Shown here: one piece after another, positions 8,735 to 17,719 of the stretch | Position numbering within the stretch: position 1 is the stretch's first letter | Layout of the letters: every line of letters starts with the position of its first letter | Assembly (NCBI GenBank): GCA_963784995.1 | Contig: CAWATZ010000012.1 | Span: 248,001 to 312,000, forward strand | Length of the DNA stretch: 64,000 nucleotides | Direction: 5' to 3' | DNA from: CAWATZ01 sp963784995 | Lineage (GTDB): Bacteria; Planctomycetota; Planctomycetia; Gemmatales; Gemmataceae | Program-made: the position numbers and the translations under genes | The notes under the pieces: generated by a model | Seen by the model: only the letters and a program-made list of their open reading frames with translations | Database searches by the model: none | What the model was told of the DNA's origin: nothing

Positions 8735-9295
8735 CTATTTTTCTTTATCCAATATCTCTCTTCTGACATGTTTGGTAAACCATGTATTGACTACTCTTCC
8801 TTTCTCATCTAGTTCCTCAATCTTTTCTTGAACTACCACGATAAGTTTGTCGGTCTGTTCAGTCGTAACCTTACCGGAAAAGATTAATCCATTGCCGTCT
8901 CGAACAGGAGCGTTCGACAATTCAAATGTTTCTGTTGTACCAGAAGCCAACTTGAATGTTTTCTTCTTGAATGAATCTGAATCGAGATGCACCTTCAACG
9001 TATAGCGCGTTGTACTCTTCGGTGGGACTTGGAGCGAAGAAACTCCGGATGAGAGTGACCAAGATATTTTCAGGGAATGATTCTCTGGAACGCCAACTGT
9101 TGGTGCCAATTTGACAATGCGAAACTCCGCTGTTTTGGGTGGAATGCGCCAGTTTTCTAACCTCAAGGCATCGAATGAATCAGAGACGGCTTTTTTATCT
9201 ACTACCTTATCGTCAAAAAAGGCACCTAGCGAAAGTCGGTTGAATGCCATAACGAGAACTAGGACGAATAGAAAGCCGATCTTGCCCTTCACCAT
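8735..9295 (-). CDS. Exported beta-rich protein downstream of the RHS gene (candidate partner/immunity)
   Basis: An 186-residue protein. The ATG at 9295 follows GAGGAG and opens a clear signal peptide (MVKGKIGFLFVLVLVMAFNR). The mature part is beta-rich with alternating hydrophobics (HSLKISWSLSSGVSSLQVPP, YTLKVHLDSDSF, KLIVVVQEKIEELD). No family recognised. Base composition is visibly more AT-rich than the surrounding genes, matching the adjacent RHS C-terminal tip, and it starts 81 bp after the RHS stop on the same strand. A gene in this position in an RHS locus is often the cognate immunity protein. An exported one would have to act outside the cytoplasm. Function is inference. Confidence 0.65.
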   Translation of the reverse strand: MVKGKIGFLFVLVLVMAFNRLSLGAFFDDKVVDKKAVSDSFDALRLENWRIPPKTAEFRIVKLAPTVGVPENHSLKISWSLSSGVSSLQVPPKSTTRYTLKVHLDSDSFKKKTFKLASGTTETFELSNAPVRDGNGLIFSGKVTTEQTDKLIVVVQEKIEELDEKGRVVNTWFTKHVRREILDKEK

Positions 9296-9376
9296 ATTGG
9301 TTACTCCTCTCGTGGTCAGTTGGCAGCCTTGCGAATTCTGGCCAAGCAAGTGATAATTATCTGTTTCCACAATGCC

Positions 9377-12300
9377 TCACGGGCAGCCCTTCTTCTTAGC
9401 AGGCCTTACCAGCACAAAAAAGGCAAACCTCTTTGTATACCCCTGAAACACTGGTTTTGCACCAGACTGAACAACCAGCGGGTTGGCCTTGGCCGTCGCT
9501 GCATCCCCATTACGTGCAGCCGCTGTGGTAGCGAACACATACTGAGCACCAACAACAAGTCTTTCCTCAGTGGCTCCATTGTCGATCGGGACGTCATAAC
9601 CACCACCAGCGGTTGTGACTTTTCCTTTGGTTTTTGAAAACTCGATCGTGATCGCTTTTACTGGGATCCCTGATAGCTTGAACGACATTTCATCTGTAAC
9701 TGTCGTGTCAAAGCCCAACTTCACCGTTGTCTTCGTGTTAGGCCCGACCCAGAACTCGTTTCCAACAACGACCCAATAACGGGTAACTAGTTGGATCACT
9801 TCCTTATATGTACCCGTCAACTTACCCAACACTCCCTGTTCATAACTCGTAGTAAAGAACTGGGTATTGCTGGGCTCCGCACTGTCAAGCTTCCAACCTT
9901 CCTCTCGACCCATGCGTGCAATAAACTCAGGTACAGTGTCATCTTTGAGACCCGAAGGATCAGTAGCGTTTGTATAATCGTTACCGACATACCGATAGAG
10001 ATCCGCATCCCCAGCTTGGAACTGGATTGGATCTTCCTGAATCCAGCGGGCCATCGGAGCCGCATACTCGCGGTTCGGGGTTCGGTTCAAGCCCGTTTCC
10101 GGGTCCATCCACATCCCAGCGTACTGAATGTTCCCAGTTAGCGCAGAGTCTGTCTGCCCTGTCACGTTGCCAAAGGCATCGTAGCTGATGCTGTCTACCA
10201 GGCTGCCGCTCGCACTCACAATCCCCACCACGCTGCCGAGGTTGTCGGTCAGGTAGTAGTAGGTGTTGCCACTCGCATCTTGCCGGGCCACCCACTGGTC
10301 AGGACCGTTCCCGGCGAAATACCGGGTCTGGAGATCGCCACTGCCGTCCAGGTCCATCAGCAAGGTCTGGTCGTCGTAGACCTGCTCGGTGGTCGTGGTG
10401 CCGACCCCGCTTTGCCAGACCACCTGCTTGATCTGGTTGCCCAGGGCATCGTAGGAATAGGTCTCCGTCATCACCTCGGTGCTGCCGTCCGAGGTCTCAA
10501 CTACCTCGGTCAGGTGGTTCTGGTTGTTGTAGTAATAGTACCAGGTCTCCAGGCCCGTGCCCAGGGTCTTCTCGGTCATGTTGCCGGCGGCGTCATAGGA
10601 GTAGGTCCAGGTGCCGTCGCTGAGCAGCTGGTTGCCTGTCCCCGTGGAGTAGCCGGTCATGGTGAAGTTGCCATTGGCGTCATAGCTGTAGATGGTGGTG
10701 TTGGCGCTGGTCAATTCGTCGTCGGCATCGTAGGCGTAACTGGTGATCGTCCCGTTGATGTCCTGGGCAATGAGCAGGTTGCCACTCTCATAGGTGTAGC
10801 TGTAATCGTCGATGACAGTCCCCGAGCTATCCTTGGTCTGGATGTCGGTGACGTTGCCGGCGTCGTCATAGGTGTAGTCGGTCTCGCTGACCAGGTCGGT
10901 CCCGTCCAGGTCGCTGTAACGCTTGACGCTGGCCAACTGCCCCATTGCGGTCCAGGTCTGGTCCACGCGGAAGGGGGTCTCGCCCGTGCCGCTGAAGGTG
11001 GTGCTGGTGACGCGATTGTCGGCATCGTAGAGGTAGCTGGTCACGCCGCCGAAGGAATCGCTGAGGGACGTACGGTTGCCCACCGCGTCGTAGGTGTAAT
11101 TCAGGGTCACGCCAAACGGTTCGTCTTCCTCGGTCACGCGGCCGTTGGCATCGTAGGTGAAGGTGTTGGTGCCGCTGCTGTTGCTGGCCGTGAGCATGTG
11201 ACCAACCGAGTCGTAGGTGTAGGTCAGCCTGTCTTCCACGGTGCCGCCAACGGAGGCCAGCCAGGTTTCACCGACCAGGCGACCATCATCGTCATAGGTG
11301 TACACATCCTCGCGACCGTTGCGGTCGATGACCGAGGAAACGTGCCCAACTGCATCGTAGGTCGTCGTGGTGACGTTGTTGAGCGGGTCGGTCTCCGTCG
11401 CCTGCCGGTTGTCGGCATCGAAGGTGTACTTGGTCTCGTTGCTGTCCGGATCGATCAAGGCTGTCATGTTCCCCACGGCATCGTAGAGCATCGTCGTGCG
11501 GTGGCTCAAGGCATCGATCTTGACGGTCTGCCGGCCATCGGCGTCGAGGACGTACTGAGTCTCATTGCTCCTTGCATCGATCATGGCTGTGGTCTGCCCG
11601 GCAGCATCGAACAGGGTCGTCGTGCGGTTTCCGAGCGGATCGATGGTGACAGACTGGCGTTCGTCGGCATCGAACAGAAACTGGCTCTCATTGCCGTTGG
11701 CATCGAATACCGCCGTTGCGTTCCCTGCTGCATCGTACAGGGCCGTGGTCCGATTCCCCAGCGGGTCAATGGTCACTGTCTGCCGGCCAGCGGCGTTGTA
11801 GAGGTACTGGGTTTCATTGCCGTTGGCATTGATGACCGCTGTGGTCTGGCCCGCTGCATCGTACAGGGTCGTGGTCCGGTTCCCCAGCGGATCAATCGTG
11901 ACTGTCTGTCGGCCGTCGGCATCGGAGAGATAGTCGGTTTCGTTGCCGTTGGCGTCAATGACCGCCGTGGTCTGGCCAACTGCATCGAACAGCGTCGTCG
12001 TCCGGTTCCCGAGCGGATCGATGACAACAGACTGGCGACCGGCGGCGTCATAAAGATAATCCGTTTCATGGCCGTTGGCATCAATTACCGCGGTGGTCTG
12101 CCCAGCAGCATCGAACAGGGTTGTGGTGCGATTGCCCAGCGGATCAATCGTGACCGACTGCCGGCCGTCGGCATCGTACAGGTACTGCGTTTCATGGCCG
12201 TTGGCGTCAATCACCGCTGTCGTCTGGCCCGCTGCGTCGAACAGCGTCGTGGTGCGGTTGCCCAAGGGATCGATGGTGACTGACTGGTGGCCGTCAGCAT

Positions 12301-15300
12301 CGTAGAGATACTCTGTCTCGTTGCCGTTGGCATTGATGACCGCAGTGGCCTGGCCTGCCGCATCGAACAGGGTCGTGGTGCGGTTGCCCAGCGCATCAAT
12401 TGTCACCGTCTGCCGACCAGCGGCATCATAGAGATACTCCGTCTCGTTACCGTTGGCGTCAATGACCCCCGTGGTCTGCCCGGCCGCGTCGAACAGCGTC
12501 GTGGCCCGGTTACCAAGCGGATCGATGACCACGGACTGCCGGCCAGCGGCATCGAAGAGGTACTCCGTCTCATTGCCGTTGGCATCGATCACGCCCGTCG
12601 TGTGACCAGCCGCGTCGAACAGCGTCGTAGTCCGATTGCCCAGCGGGTCAATCGTGACGCTCTGCCGACCGGCGGCATCGTAGAGGTACTCCGTCTCATT
12701 GCCGTTGGCATTGATGACCGCCGTGGTCTGGCCGGCCGCATCGAACAGCGTCGTGGTCCGGTTGCCCAGCGGATCGATCACGACAGTTTGCCGGCCGTCG
12801 GCATTGTAGAGGTACTGCGTTTCATTGCCGTTGGCATTGATAACCGCCGTCGTGTTGCCGGCCGCATCGAACAGGCTTGTCGTCCGGTTTCCCAGCGGGT
12901 CGATGGTCACCGTCTGCTGACCGGCTGCATTGAACAGGTACTGCGTCTCGTTGCCGTTGGGATCGATGGTCTCGGTGGCATTGCCGCGAGCATCGTACAG
13001 CGTTGTGGTGCGGTTGCCTAGCTGATCGATGGTCACTGTCTGGTTGCCGTCGGCGTCGTAGAGGTACTGCGTCTCATTGCCATTCGGATCGATCACCGCC
13101 GTGGTGTTGCCGGCGCCGTCGTACAGCGTCGTCGTCCGATCGCCCAGCGGGTCGATCACCGTCTGCACTTGCTGTGCGGCGTTGTACAGGTAGGTGGTCG
13201 TTTCCCCGAGAGGATTGGTGACCGTCTGCTGCAACCCGTCCGCATTGTAGGTGTAGGTGGTCACGCCGCCGAGCGGGTCCGTTGTGGTCAGCAGGTTGCC
13301 AGTGCTGGGATCGTAGGTGTTGGTGGTGCGGTTGCCCAGCGCGTCGATGCTGACGGTCGGCTTGTTGAAGGTCGGGTCATACTGGTACTGCTGCGTGCTG
13401 CCGTCGGGGTTGGTCACCTGGCTCAGGTTGCCGGAGGTGTCGTAGCTGTAGGTCGTGATCTGGCTGAGCTGGTTGGTGTAGCTGGTCACCTGGCCGGCAT
13501 CGTTGTAGGTCCAGGACTGCGTGCTGCCGTCCGCCGCGACCAACTGGGTTATCAGGCCCTGGGCGTTGGTGCTGAAATTGGTGACGTTGTCCAGCGCATC
13601 GGTCACGCTGTCCACGGCGTCAGCAGCGTTGATCGCCGGGTCGGTTTGCAGCGACTTGCTGGCTCCCGAGGTGACGTCCAGCGTATTGCCGTCGCCATAG
13701 TCAATCTCGGTGAGGAACAGCGACGTGGGGTCATAGCTGTAGGTTACGCCCTGCGAGTCGGTGGCCAGGCGGTGCCCGGTGAGATAGGTGAAGTCCCGGC
13801 TGGTGGTGTTGGGGAAGTCGATCCCGGTCAGGTCGCCGCTGCTGTGCGTCAGCGTGATGACCGCCCCGCCCGGCTGCGTGATGGTTTGCAGCAGGCCCGA
13901 GCCATCGTAGCCGAAGGTCACCACCTGACCGCCGGGAGCGGTGATCGTGGACAGTTCGCCGTCGCTGTAGGTGAAGGTGGTGGTCTGGCCATTGGGATCC
14001 ACCACTGACGTCAGCTGGCCGCTGCTGCTGAATTGCTTCTGGGTCTGGTTGGTCAGGGTGTAGGTGTAGCTGCCGTCGCTGTTCTGGACCAGGGTGCCCA
14101 GGGCATTGGCCGGGCTGGTGAAGTCGCCGCTGCCGTCGGGTCCGGTGAAGAACGCGGCAGCGCCCTGGCTGGTTGTCCACAGCACGCCGCCCGAAACGGT
14201 GAGCAGCTGGTCGCCGCCCGGCAGCGCATCGGTCCACTGTGCGGGGGCCAGCGGATCGCTGCTGGCCGCCGGGGCAGGGGCCTGCGGTCCGGAGCTGGGC
14301 AGCGTGTGATAGTTGGTCAGGCTCCAGCCATAGCCGTCGGGCGTGCTGCCGGTGGCGACGACGGCGGTGGTCCCGGAAACCGTGGTGGTGGTGTCTGGGT
14401 CGCTGGGCCAGGAGGTCGTGACTTCAACCGAGTAGGAGTAGTCGCCGCTGCTGGTGACCACGCTCGGCACTTGCATGCCCAGGGCGTAGACGTCCCCGGC
14501 GGAATGCCCGGTGGTGTCGAAGTAAACGGGGGTCCCCGCGGTCCCGTTCCAGGTCAGGGTGACGGTGAACCCGGTCGGCATCGGGCCGGACGGGTCGCTG
14601 GCCACCATGGTCTCGATGATCGGCTGCACGCTGGCGCTGGGGCTGTATTGCAAGGCCAGGTCGGGGAAGTTGGCACTGCAACCGCAGCCGTCCAGGGGCA
14701 CGGTCAGCGTCGGAGCGGTTTCGACGGAGACCTTGGTGCTGAGGCTGGCGACGTTGGTGATGGTCAGGGTGGCCGTGTTTTGCGTCCCCAGGGAGAACCC
14801 GGAAAGGCTGCCTTCCGCCACGCTGGTCGTGGGATTGCTCAGGGTCAGGTTGACCGTCCTGTCGGGATCAACGTAAGTATTGGTGTGGCTGATGATGGGG
14901 ACCGTGAAGGTTTCGCTGGTGGCGTAGGCCGGGAATGTCAAGGTGCCGCTGACGTTGGTGTAGTCGGTCCCAGGAACCGCAGTGCCCGCGCTGGTGGCGT
15001 AATCGACGTAGACGTCCTGGTCGGATTCGCCGCTCAGGGTCGCGGTGATCGTTGCCGAGCTGGCCTGCGAACTGACGCTATAAGTGGCACTGCTGAATTG
15101 GACGGTGATCGGATGATCGTTCTCAATCGTTACCGGCAAAACGTTTGGCGTACCTACAGTGGCATTGACGGGGTTGGTCAGATTGATGTCGAAGAGCTTG
15201 TCCGCTCCGTTGGTCCCCGTGTCAATGGTATTGACCGTAATGGTCCCCCAGGACGATTGGCCGGCTGGAACGGAAAGAGTGCCGGAAGCGGCTGTGTAAT

Positions 15301-15646
15301 TGGTCCCCGCCAGGGCGGTCCCATCTGAAGTGTCGTAATCCACACTCAACGCCAGAGTGTTCGTGGGGTTAATGTCAATCGACTCACTGACACTTCCGCC
15401 TTCGACAAGCGCGAGGCTTGAGTCTGCAAAGGACACCTGCGGATAGATCGTCATCAGCCTGCGACTTTCCAAACTCTCAAGCTCTAGCTGGGTTTGCCGG
15501 CGTTTGTGTGTGGCGGGCGTGCGGCTGCTCAAGCCGAAGTTCAGTCCGCGGCTCGTGCTGGCGGCAATCTTCTCTCCCAGGACAAACAGGCCGTCCCAGA
15601 AGCGGGCCAGGCGATGCCACAACCGCACGGAGAGCTTGCGAAACAT
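9377..15646 (-). CDS. Giant Calx-beta / RHS (YD-repeat) surface protein
   Basis: A 2,089-residue protein; the ATG at 15646 follows AAAGGG. The N-terminus (about residues 1-65) is the planctomycete export region ending in LESLESRRLM. Two Calx-beta domains follow (about 67-300, ITVNTIDTGTNGADKLFDINL and RTVNLTLSNPT). Then comes an RHS shell of YD repeats, with 14 near-identical 42-residue units in the middle. The RHS core signature is REYAAPMARWIQEDPIQFQA with DLYRYVGNDYTNATDPSGL. The last 188 residues are unrelated to the shell. RHS proteins encapsulate a C-terminal effector in a beta cocoon. A peptidoglycan-anchoring or secretion system cannot be named. The coding sequence is unbroken despite its size. 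Confidence 0.88.
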   Translation of the reverse strand: MFRKLSVRLWHRLARFWDGLFVLGEKIAASTSRGLNFGLSSRTPATHKRRQTQLELESLESRRLMTIYPQVSFADSSLALVEGGSVSESIDINPTNTLALSVDYDTSDGTALAGTNYTAASGTLSVPAGQSSWGTITVNTIDTGTNGADKLFDINLTNPVNATVGTPNVLPVTIENDHPITVQFSSATYSVSSQASSATITATLSGESDQDVYVDYATSAGTAVPGTDYTNVSGTLTFPAYATSETFTVPIISHTNTYVDPDRTVNLTLSNPTTSVAEGSLSGFSLGTQNTATLTITNVASLSTKVSVETAPTLTVPLDGCGCSANFPDLALQYSPSASVQPIIETMVASDPSGPMPTGFTVTLTWNGTAGTPVYFDTTGHSAGDVYALGMQVPSVVTSSGDYSYSVEVTTSWPSDPDTTTTVSGTTAVVATGSTPDGYGWSLTNYHTLPSSGPQAPAPAASSDPLAPAQWTDALPGGDQLLTVSGGVLWTTSQGAAAFFTGPDGSGDFTSPANALGTLVQNSDGSYTYTLTNQTQKQFSSSGQLTSVVDPNGQTTTFTYSDGELSTITAPGGQVVTFGYDGSGLLQTITQPGGAVITLTHSSGDLTGIDFPNTTSRDFTYLTGHRLATDSQGVTYSYDPTSLFLTEIDYGDGNTLDVTSGASKSLQTDPAINAADAVDSVTDALDNVTNFSTNAQGLITQLVAADGSTQSWTYNDAGQVTSYTNQLSQITTYSYDTSGNLSQVTNPDGSTQQYQYDPTFNKPTVSIDALGNRTTNTYDPSTGNLLTTTDPLGGVTTYTYNADGLQQTVTNPLGETTTYLYNAAQQVQTVIDPLGDRTTTLYDGAGNTTAVIDPNGNETQYLYDADGNQTVTIDQLGNRTTTLYDARGNATETIDPNGNETQYLFNAAGQQTVTIDPLGNRTTSLFDAAGNTTAVINANGNETQYLYNADGRQTVVIDPLGNRTTTLFDAAGQTTAVINANGNETEYLYDAAGRQSVTIDPLGNRTTTLFDAAGHTTGVIDANGNETEYLFDAAGRQSVVIDPLGNRATTLFDAAGQTTGVIDANGNETEYLYDAAGRQTVTIDALGNRTTTLFDAAGQATAVINANGNETEYLYDADGHQSVTIDPLGNRTTTLFDAAGQTTAVIDANGHETQYLYDADGRQSVTIDPLGNRTTTLFDAAGQTTAVIDANGHETDYLYDAAGRQSVVIDPLGNRTTTLFDAVGQTTAVIDANGNETDYLSDADGRQTVTIDPLGNRTTTLYDAAGQTTAVINANGNETQYLYNAAGRQTVTIDPLGNRTTALYDAAGNATAVFDANGNESQFLFDADERQSVTIDPLGNRTTTLFDAAGQTTAMIDARSNETQYVLDADGRQTVKIDALSHRTTMLYDAVGNMTALIDPDSNETKYTFDADNRQATETDPLNNVTTTTYDAVGHVSSVIDRNGREDVYTYDDDGRLVGETWLASVGGTVEDRLTYTYDSVGHMLTASNSSGTNTFTYDANGRVTEEDEPFGVTLNYTYDAVGNRTSLSDSFGGVTSYLYDADNRVTSTTFSGTGETPFRVDQTWTAMGQLASVKRYSDLDGTDLVSETDYTYDDAGNVTDIQTKDSSGTVIDDYSYTYESGNLLIAQDINGTITSYAYDADDELTSANTTIYSYDANGNFTMTGYSTGTGNQLLSDGTWTYSYDAAGNMTEKTLGTGLETWYYYYNNQNHLTEVVETSDGSTEVMTETYSYDALGNQIKQVVWQSGVGTTTTEQVYDDQTLLMDLDGSGDLQTRYFAGNGPDQWVARQDASGNTYYYLTDNLGSVVGIVSASGSLVDSISYDAFGNVTGQTDSALTGNIQYAGMWMDPETGLNRTPNREYAAPMARWIQEDPIQFQAGDADLYRYVGNDYTNATDPSGLKDDTVPEFIARMGREEGWKLDSAEPSNTQFFTTSYEQGVLGKLTGTYKEVIQLVTRYWVVVGNEFWVGPNTKTTVKLGFDTTVTDEMSFKLSGIPVKAITIEFSKTKGKVTTAGGGYDVPIDNGATEERLVVGAQYVFATTAAARNGDAATAKANPLVVQSGAKPVFQGYTKRFAFFVLVRPAKKKGCP
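9380..9943 (-). other. Variable C-terminal tip of the RHS protein (lower GC)
   Basis: The 188 residues after the core ending DPSGLK. The segment is more AT-rich than the GC-rich shell, and the change coincides with the core boundary. It appears beta-rich (IQLVTRYWVVVGNEFWVG, MSFKLSGIPVKAITIEFS, RFAFFVLVRPAKKKGCP). I see no HNH, GHH, BECR or other nuclease motif. In polymorphic toxins this is where the exchangeable toxin sits. Confidence 0.6.
11396..13159 (-). repeat. Fourteen tandem 126-bp (42-residue) YD repeats inside the RHS gene
   Basis: Units of exactly 42 residues with consensus DPLGNRTTTLFDAAGQTTAV then INANGNETEYLYDAAGRQSV then TI. Fourteen copies run without length variation. The outermost copies are the most divergent (DALSHRTTMLYDAVGNMTAL at the C-terminal end). 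DNA identity between inner copies is high by eye, implying recent expansion or gene conversion. Confidence 0.9.
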
Positions 15647-15705
15647 GGTGCATCCCTTTGCGGCTACGGAATAATCACTTTCCACCGGATGACTGCGAAT
15701 CTAAC

Positions 15706-16584
15706 TCACTCAACTGCATCCCCAGCAACCCCGCCAGGCGGCGGACCACGGTGCGCTGCGCGTTCCTGACCCCTCGGCTGCAGCCGCTTGAACAGGGCTT
15801 GGGCCAACTCCTCGGGGTCGCGTCCAGCCGCGGCCCCTTTCTTCTTGCCCACGACCGGCTCGTCCGCCTGCTCGATGAACTGGTCCACGGCGGCCTTCAA
15901 TTCCTCGGCCGGCAGCTTGAGCCAGCCGCGCGCCAGACCGAGTTTCAGGCGGACGTCGCCGCCGAGCAGCCTCCTCTTGACATCCGGGTCGCCGTGAGCG
16001 GCAGCGATCCGGTCCACCGCCTGGGCAAACTTCCCATCGCGCTTGATGGTGATAGGCGAGACCTGGTACTTCAGGGCCAGCTGCTGGGCCGTGTTCTTCA
16101 AAGTATCATTTTGATCCTTTGAGTGCGGGCCGCGGCGGTTGCCGCCGCGCTGCTGCTTGAGGGCGTTGTAATCCTGGCCGCGAAAGTAGCTCTGGGCCTC
16201 CCGGGTCAGGTTGCGGCGCTGCCTCTGGAACTTGCGGGCATACTCCAGCGCCGCCTGCTCGTCGGGCAGATCGACCTCCCGGACCTTCACCTGCTTGCCG
16301 TGCCGGAGGCAGAACTCCAGACGTGTATGTCCGTCCAGTACGATGCCGTGGCCCTTCCAGACCATGATCGGGTCCCGGCAGCCTTCGGTCCGGATGCTTT
16401 CCTCCAGTTCCAGCCGTTCTCCGCGCGACTGGAAGGGGTTGAGTCGCAGAAAGACCGAATCAACCTGGAGCGTATTGGCGTCCGCCCAGGACCAATCGAC
16501 CTCGGGGGCGGCGCTGCCGGCCGGTTGCCTGGGACGCTTCCGAGGCTGGCTTTTCGGCCGGCGTGGTTTCTTGATGCCTGGCAT
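15706..16584 (-). CDS. ParB-like nuclease-domain protein
   Basis: A 292-residue protein from the ATG at 16584, which follows AGGA; a longer frame begins at 16698. The first 25 residues are very basic (KKPRRPKSQPRKRPRQP). About 35-120 is a ParB/sulfiredoxin N-domain (LNPFQSRGERLELEESIRTE, and DGHTRLEFC at 84-92, the GHxR box). A helical DNA-binding part follows (QQLALKYQVSPITIKRDGKF). ParB-like proteins bind DNA and can bind or hydrolyse CTP. No parA or parS is visible here, so a chromosome-segregation role is unlikely. It sits between the RHS gene and a winged-helix-like gene. Confidence 0.72.
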   Translation of the reverse strand: MPGIKKPRRPKSQPRKRPRQPAGSAAPEVDWSWADANTLQVDSVFLRLNPFQSRGERLELEESIRTEGCRDPIMVWKGHGIVLDGHTRLEFCLRHGKQVKVREVDLPDEQAALEYARKFQRQRRNLTREAQSYFRGQDYNALKQQRGGNRRGPHSKDQNDTLKNTAQQLALKYQVSPITIKRDGKFAQAVDRIAAAHGDPDVKRRLLGGDVRLKLGLARGWLKLPAEELKAAVDQFIEQADEPVVGKKKGAAAGRDPEELAQALFKRLQPRGQERAAHRGPPPGGVAGDAVE

Positions 16585-16780
16585 GCTTCGCTTCCTGGAA
16601 CGACTCCCGAACAAGTCTTTCTTGGCTGCCGCCAGCGCTGGCGGTCTTGCTCCAACCAAGGCAATGACATGGTGCCCCAAGGACAGGCCCCTTGTCAAGC
16701 AGTAGCTTGGGAGTATTTTGAAAAAGTTTTAACCTTGTTCTCATCCTTGACTTGTGCTGTCCAGGCTCGCCGGCCCTGTT

Positions 16781-17359
16781 TCATTTCTTTCCGGATCGTC
16801 CTGTTCTCTTCCCTGAGCGCCTGCTCGCGTACTCCCACTTCACTCCCTGGCCGGTGCCATCGCCGCGGAAGCGGATCGTGCCAGGAGGCAAGGCGTTGTT
16901 GAGGTTCCCGATGGACCATTTCAGCCGCTGCCTGGCATCATGATCGCTCTCACCCGGCTCGCGTTCCAGCGGATCGGCAATGCTGTGCAGAGGCCACCCC
17001 TCTCGCTGAAATGCGTCCAGAAGCGTGGTCTGGTACGGGGCCGGTTGCTTTTCGTACTCTCGCAGGATCCATTCCCCCAGCCAGAGCTTGCGGTCTTTGC
17101 TGTCCCAGCGTGGTGCAGGCCGGTCCCTCTTTTCCGCCGCCGACGCTAGCAGGCTGCCCGGCTGGACGGTTTGGGCGTTTTTTGCCGGAAGGCGCTCCCG
17201 AAGGTACGACTCGCCCCTCTCCGTCAAGAGCGGCTGCCCGACGGCGCTGCTCTGTTCATGGGCAAGCAGCAACGCCGCGTAGTCCAGGAGCTTCTTGCTG
17301 TTGGGCGTCGCCGTACCGTTGCTGCTGGAAGATTTGGTTCTGCGATTCTTCTTGCGCAT
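16781..17359 (-). CDS. Small basic protein with winged-helix-like C-terminus
   Basis: A 192-residue protein; the ATG at 17359 follows GAGGA. It has a basic Ser/Lys-rich N-terminus and a middle helix LGEWILREYEKQPAPYQTTL. The C-terminal half contains LLDAFQREGWPLHSIADPL, a run of helix, and then TIRFRGDGTGQGVKWEY, which resembles the beta wing of a winged helix. Similar small proteins recur in planctomycetes, from memory, without an assigned function. The adjacent ParB-like gene, same strand, starts 197 bp downstream. Together they could be a DNA-binding pair, but that is inference. Confidence 0.6.
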   Translation of the reverse strand: MRKKNRRTKSSSSNGTATPNSKKLLDYAALLLAHEQSSAVGQPLLTERGESYLRERLPAKNAQTVQPGSLLASAAEKRDRPAPRWDSKDRKLWLGEWILREYEKQPAPYQTTLLDAFQREGWPLHSIADPLEREPGESDHDARQRLKWSIGNLNNALPPGTIRFRGDGTGQGVKWEYASRRSGKRTGRSGKK

Positions 17360-17719
17360 GGAGCGTCCTCAATTGCAAGTGGGTCCGTTCAAGCTCCGCA
17401 TCTCCCGTTGATGCGGCAGCCTGTCCTGGAACTGTTCCTTCTCCTAGAGGCGAGCAGCTTCCGCGGGATCATCACGCAGAGCGGACGGAACGCGGACGAT
17501 TGCGGCGATTGAAATGATCCAGGGTCAGCCACATTGGAAATTGCAATCCGTGGAAAAAACGATCAAGAATTCTTCATTTTCATCAATTATTCACATTTCC
17601 GCCGCTTTCCCGGCACGCGCCTGGCCTTTTGGCGGAAAGGTCTTGCCATCCGCCCGGCGGACCAATAATGCTTGCAACGGTTATTTCCTCACCTCCGTCC
17701 TCCATCCGGGAGAGTGCCT

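Noticed and set aside
10280..12283. A 667-codon plus-strand frame opposite the RHS gene
   Set aside because: It mirrors the 126-bp repeats of the RHS gene and has a repetitive, Val/Gly/Ile-rich composition with no domain. It is a shadow of GC-rich repeated codons.
11396..13159. CRISPR-like or minisatellite non-coding array
   Set aside because: The repeats keep the RHS reading frame throughout, with YD-repeat residues conserved; they are coding.
15706..16584. Chromosome-partition locus (parABS)
   Set aside because: Only a ParB-like domain is present; there is no ParA ATPase, no parS-like palindrome and no origin features.
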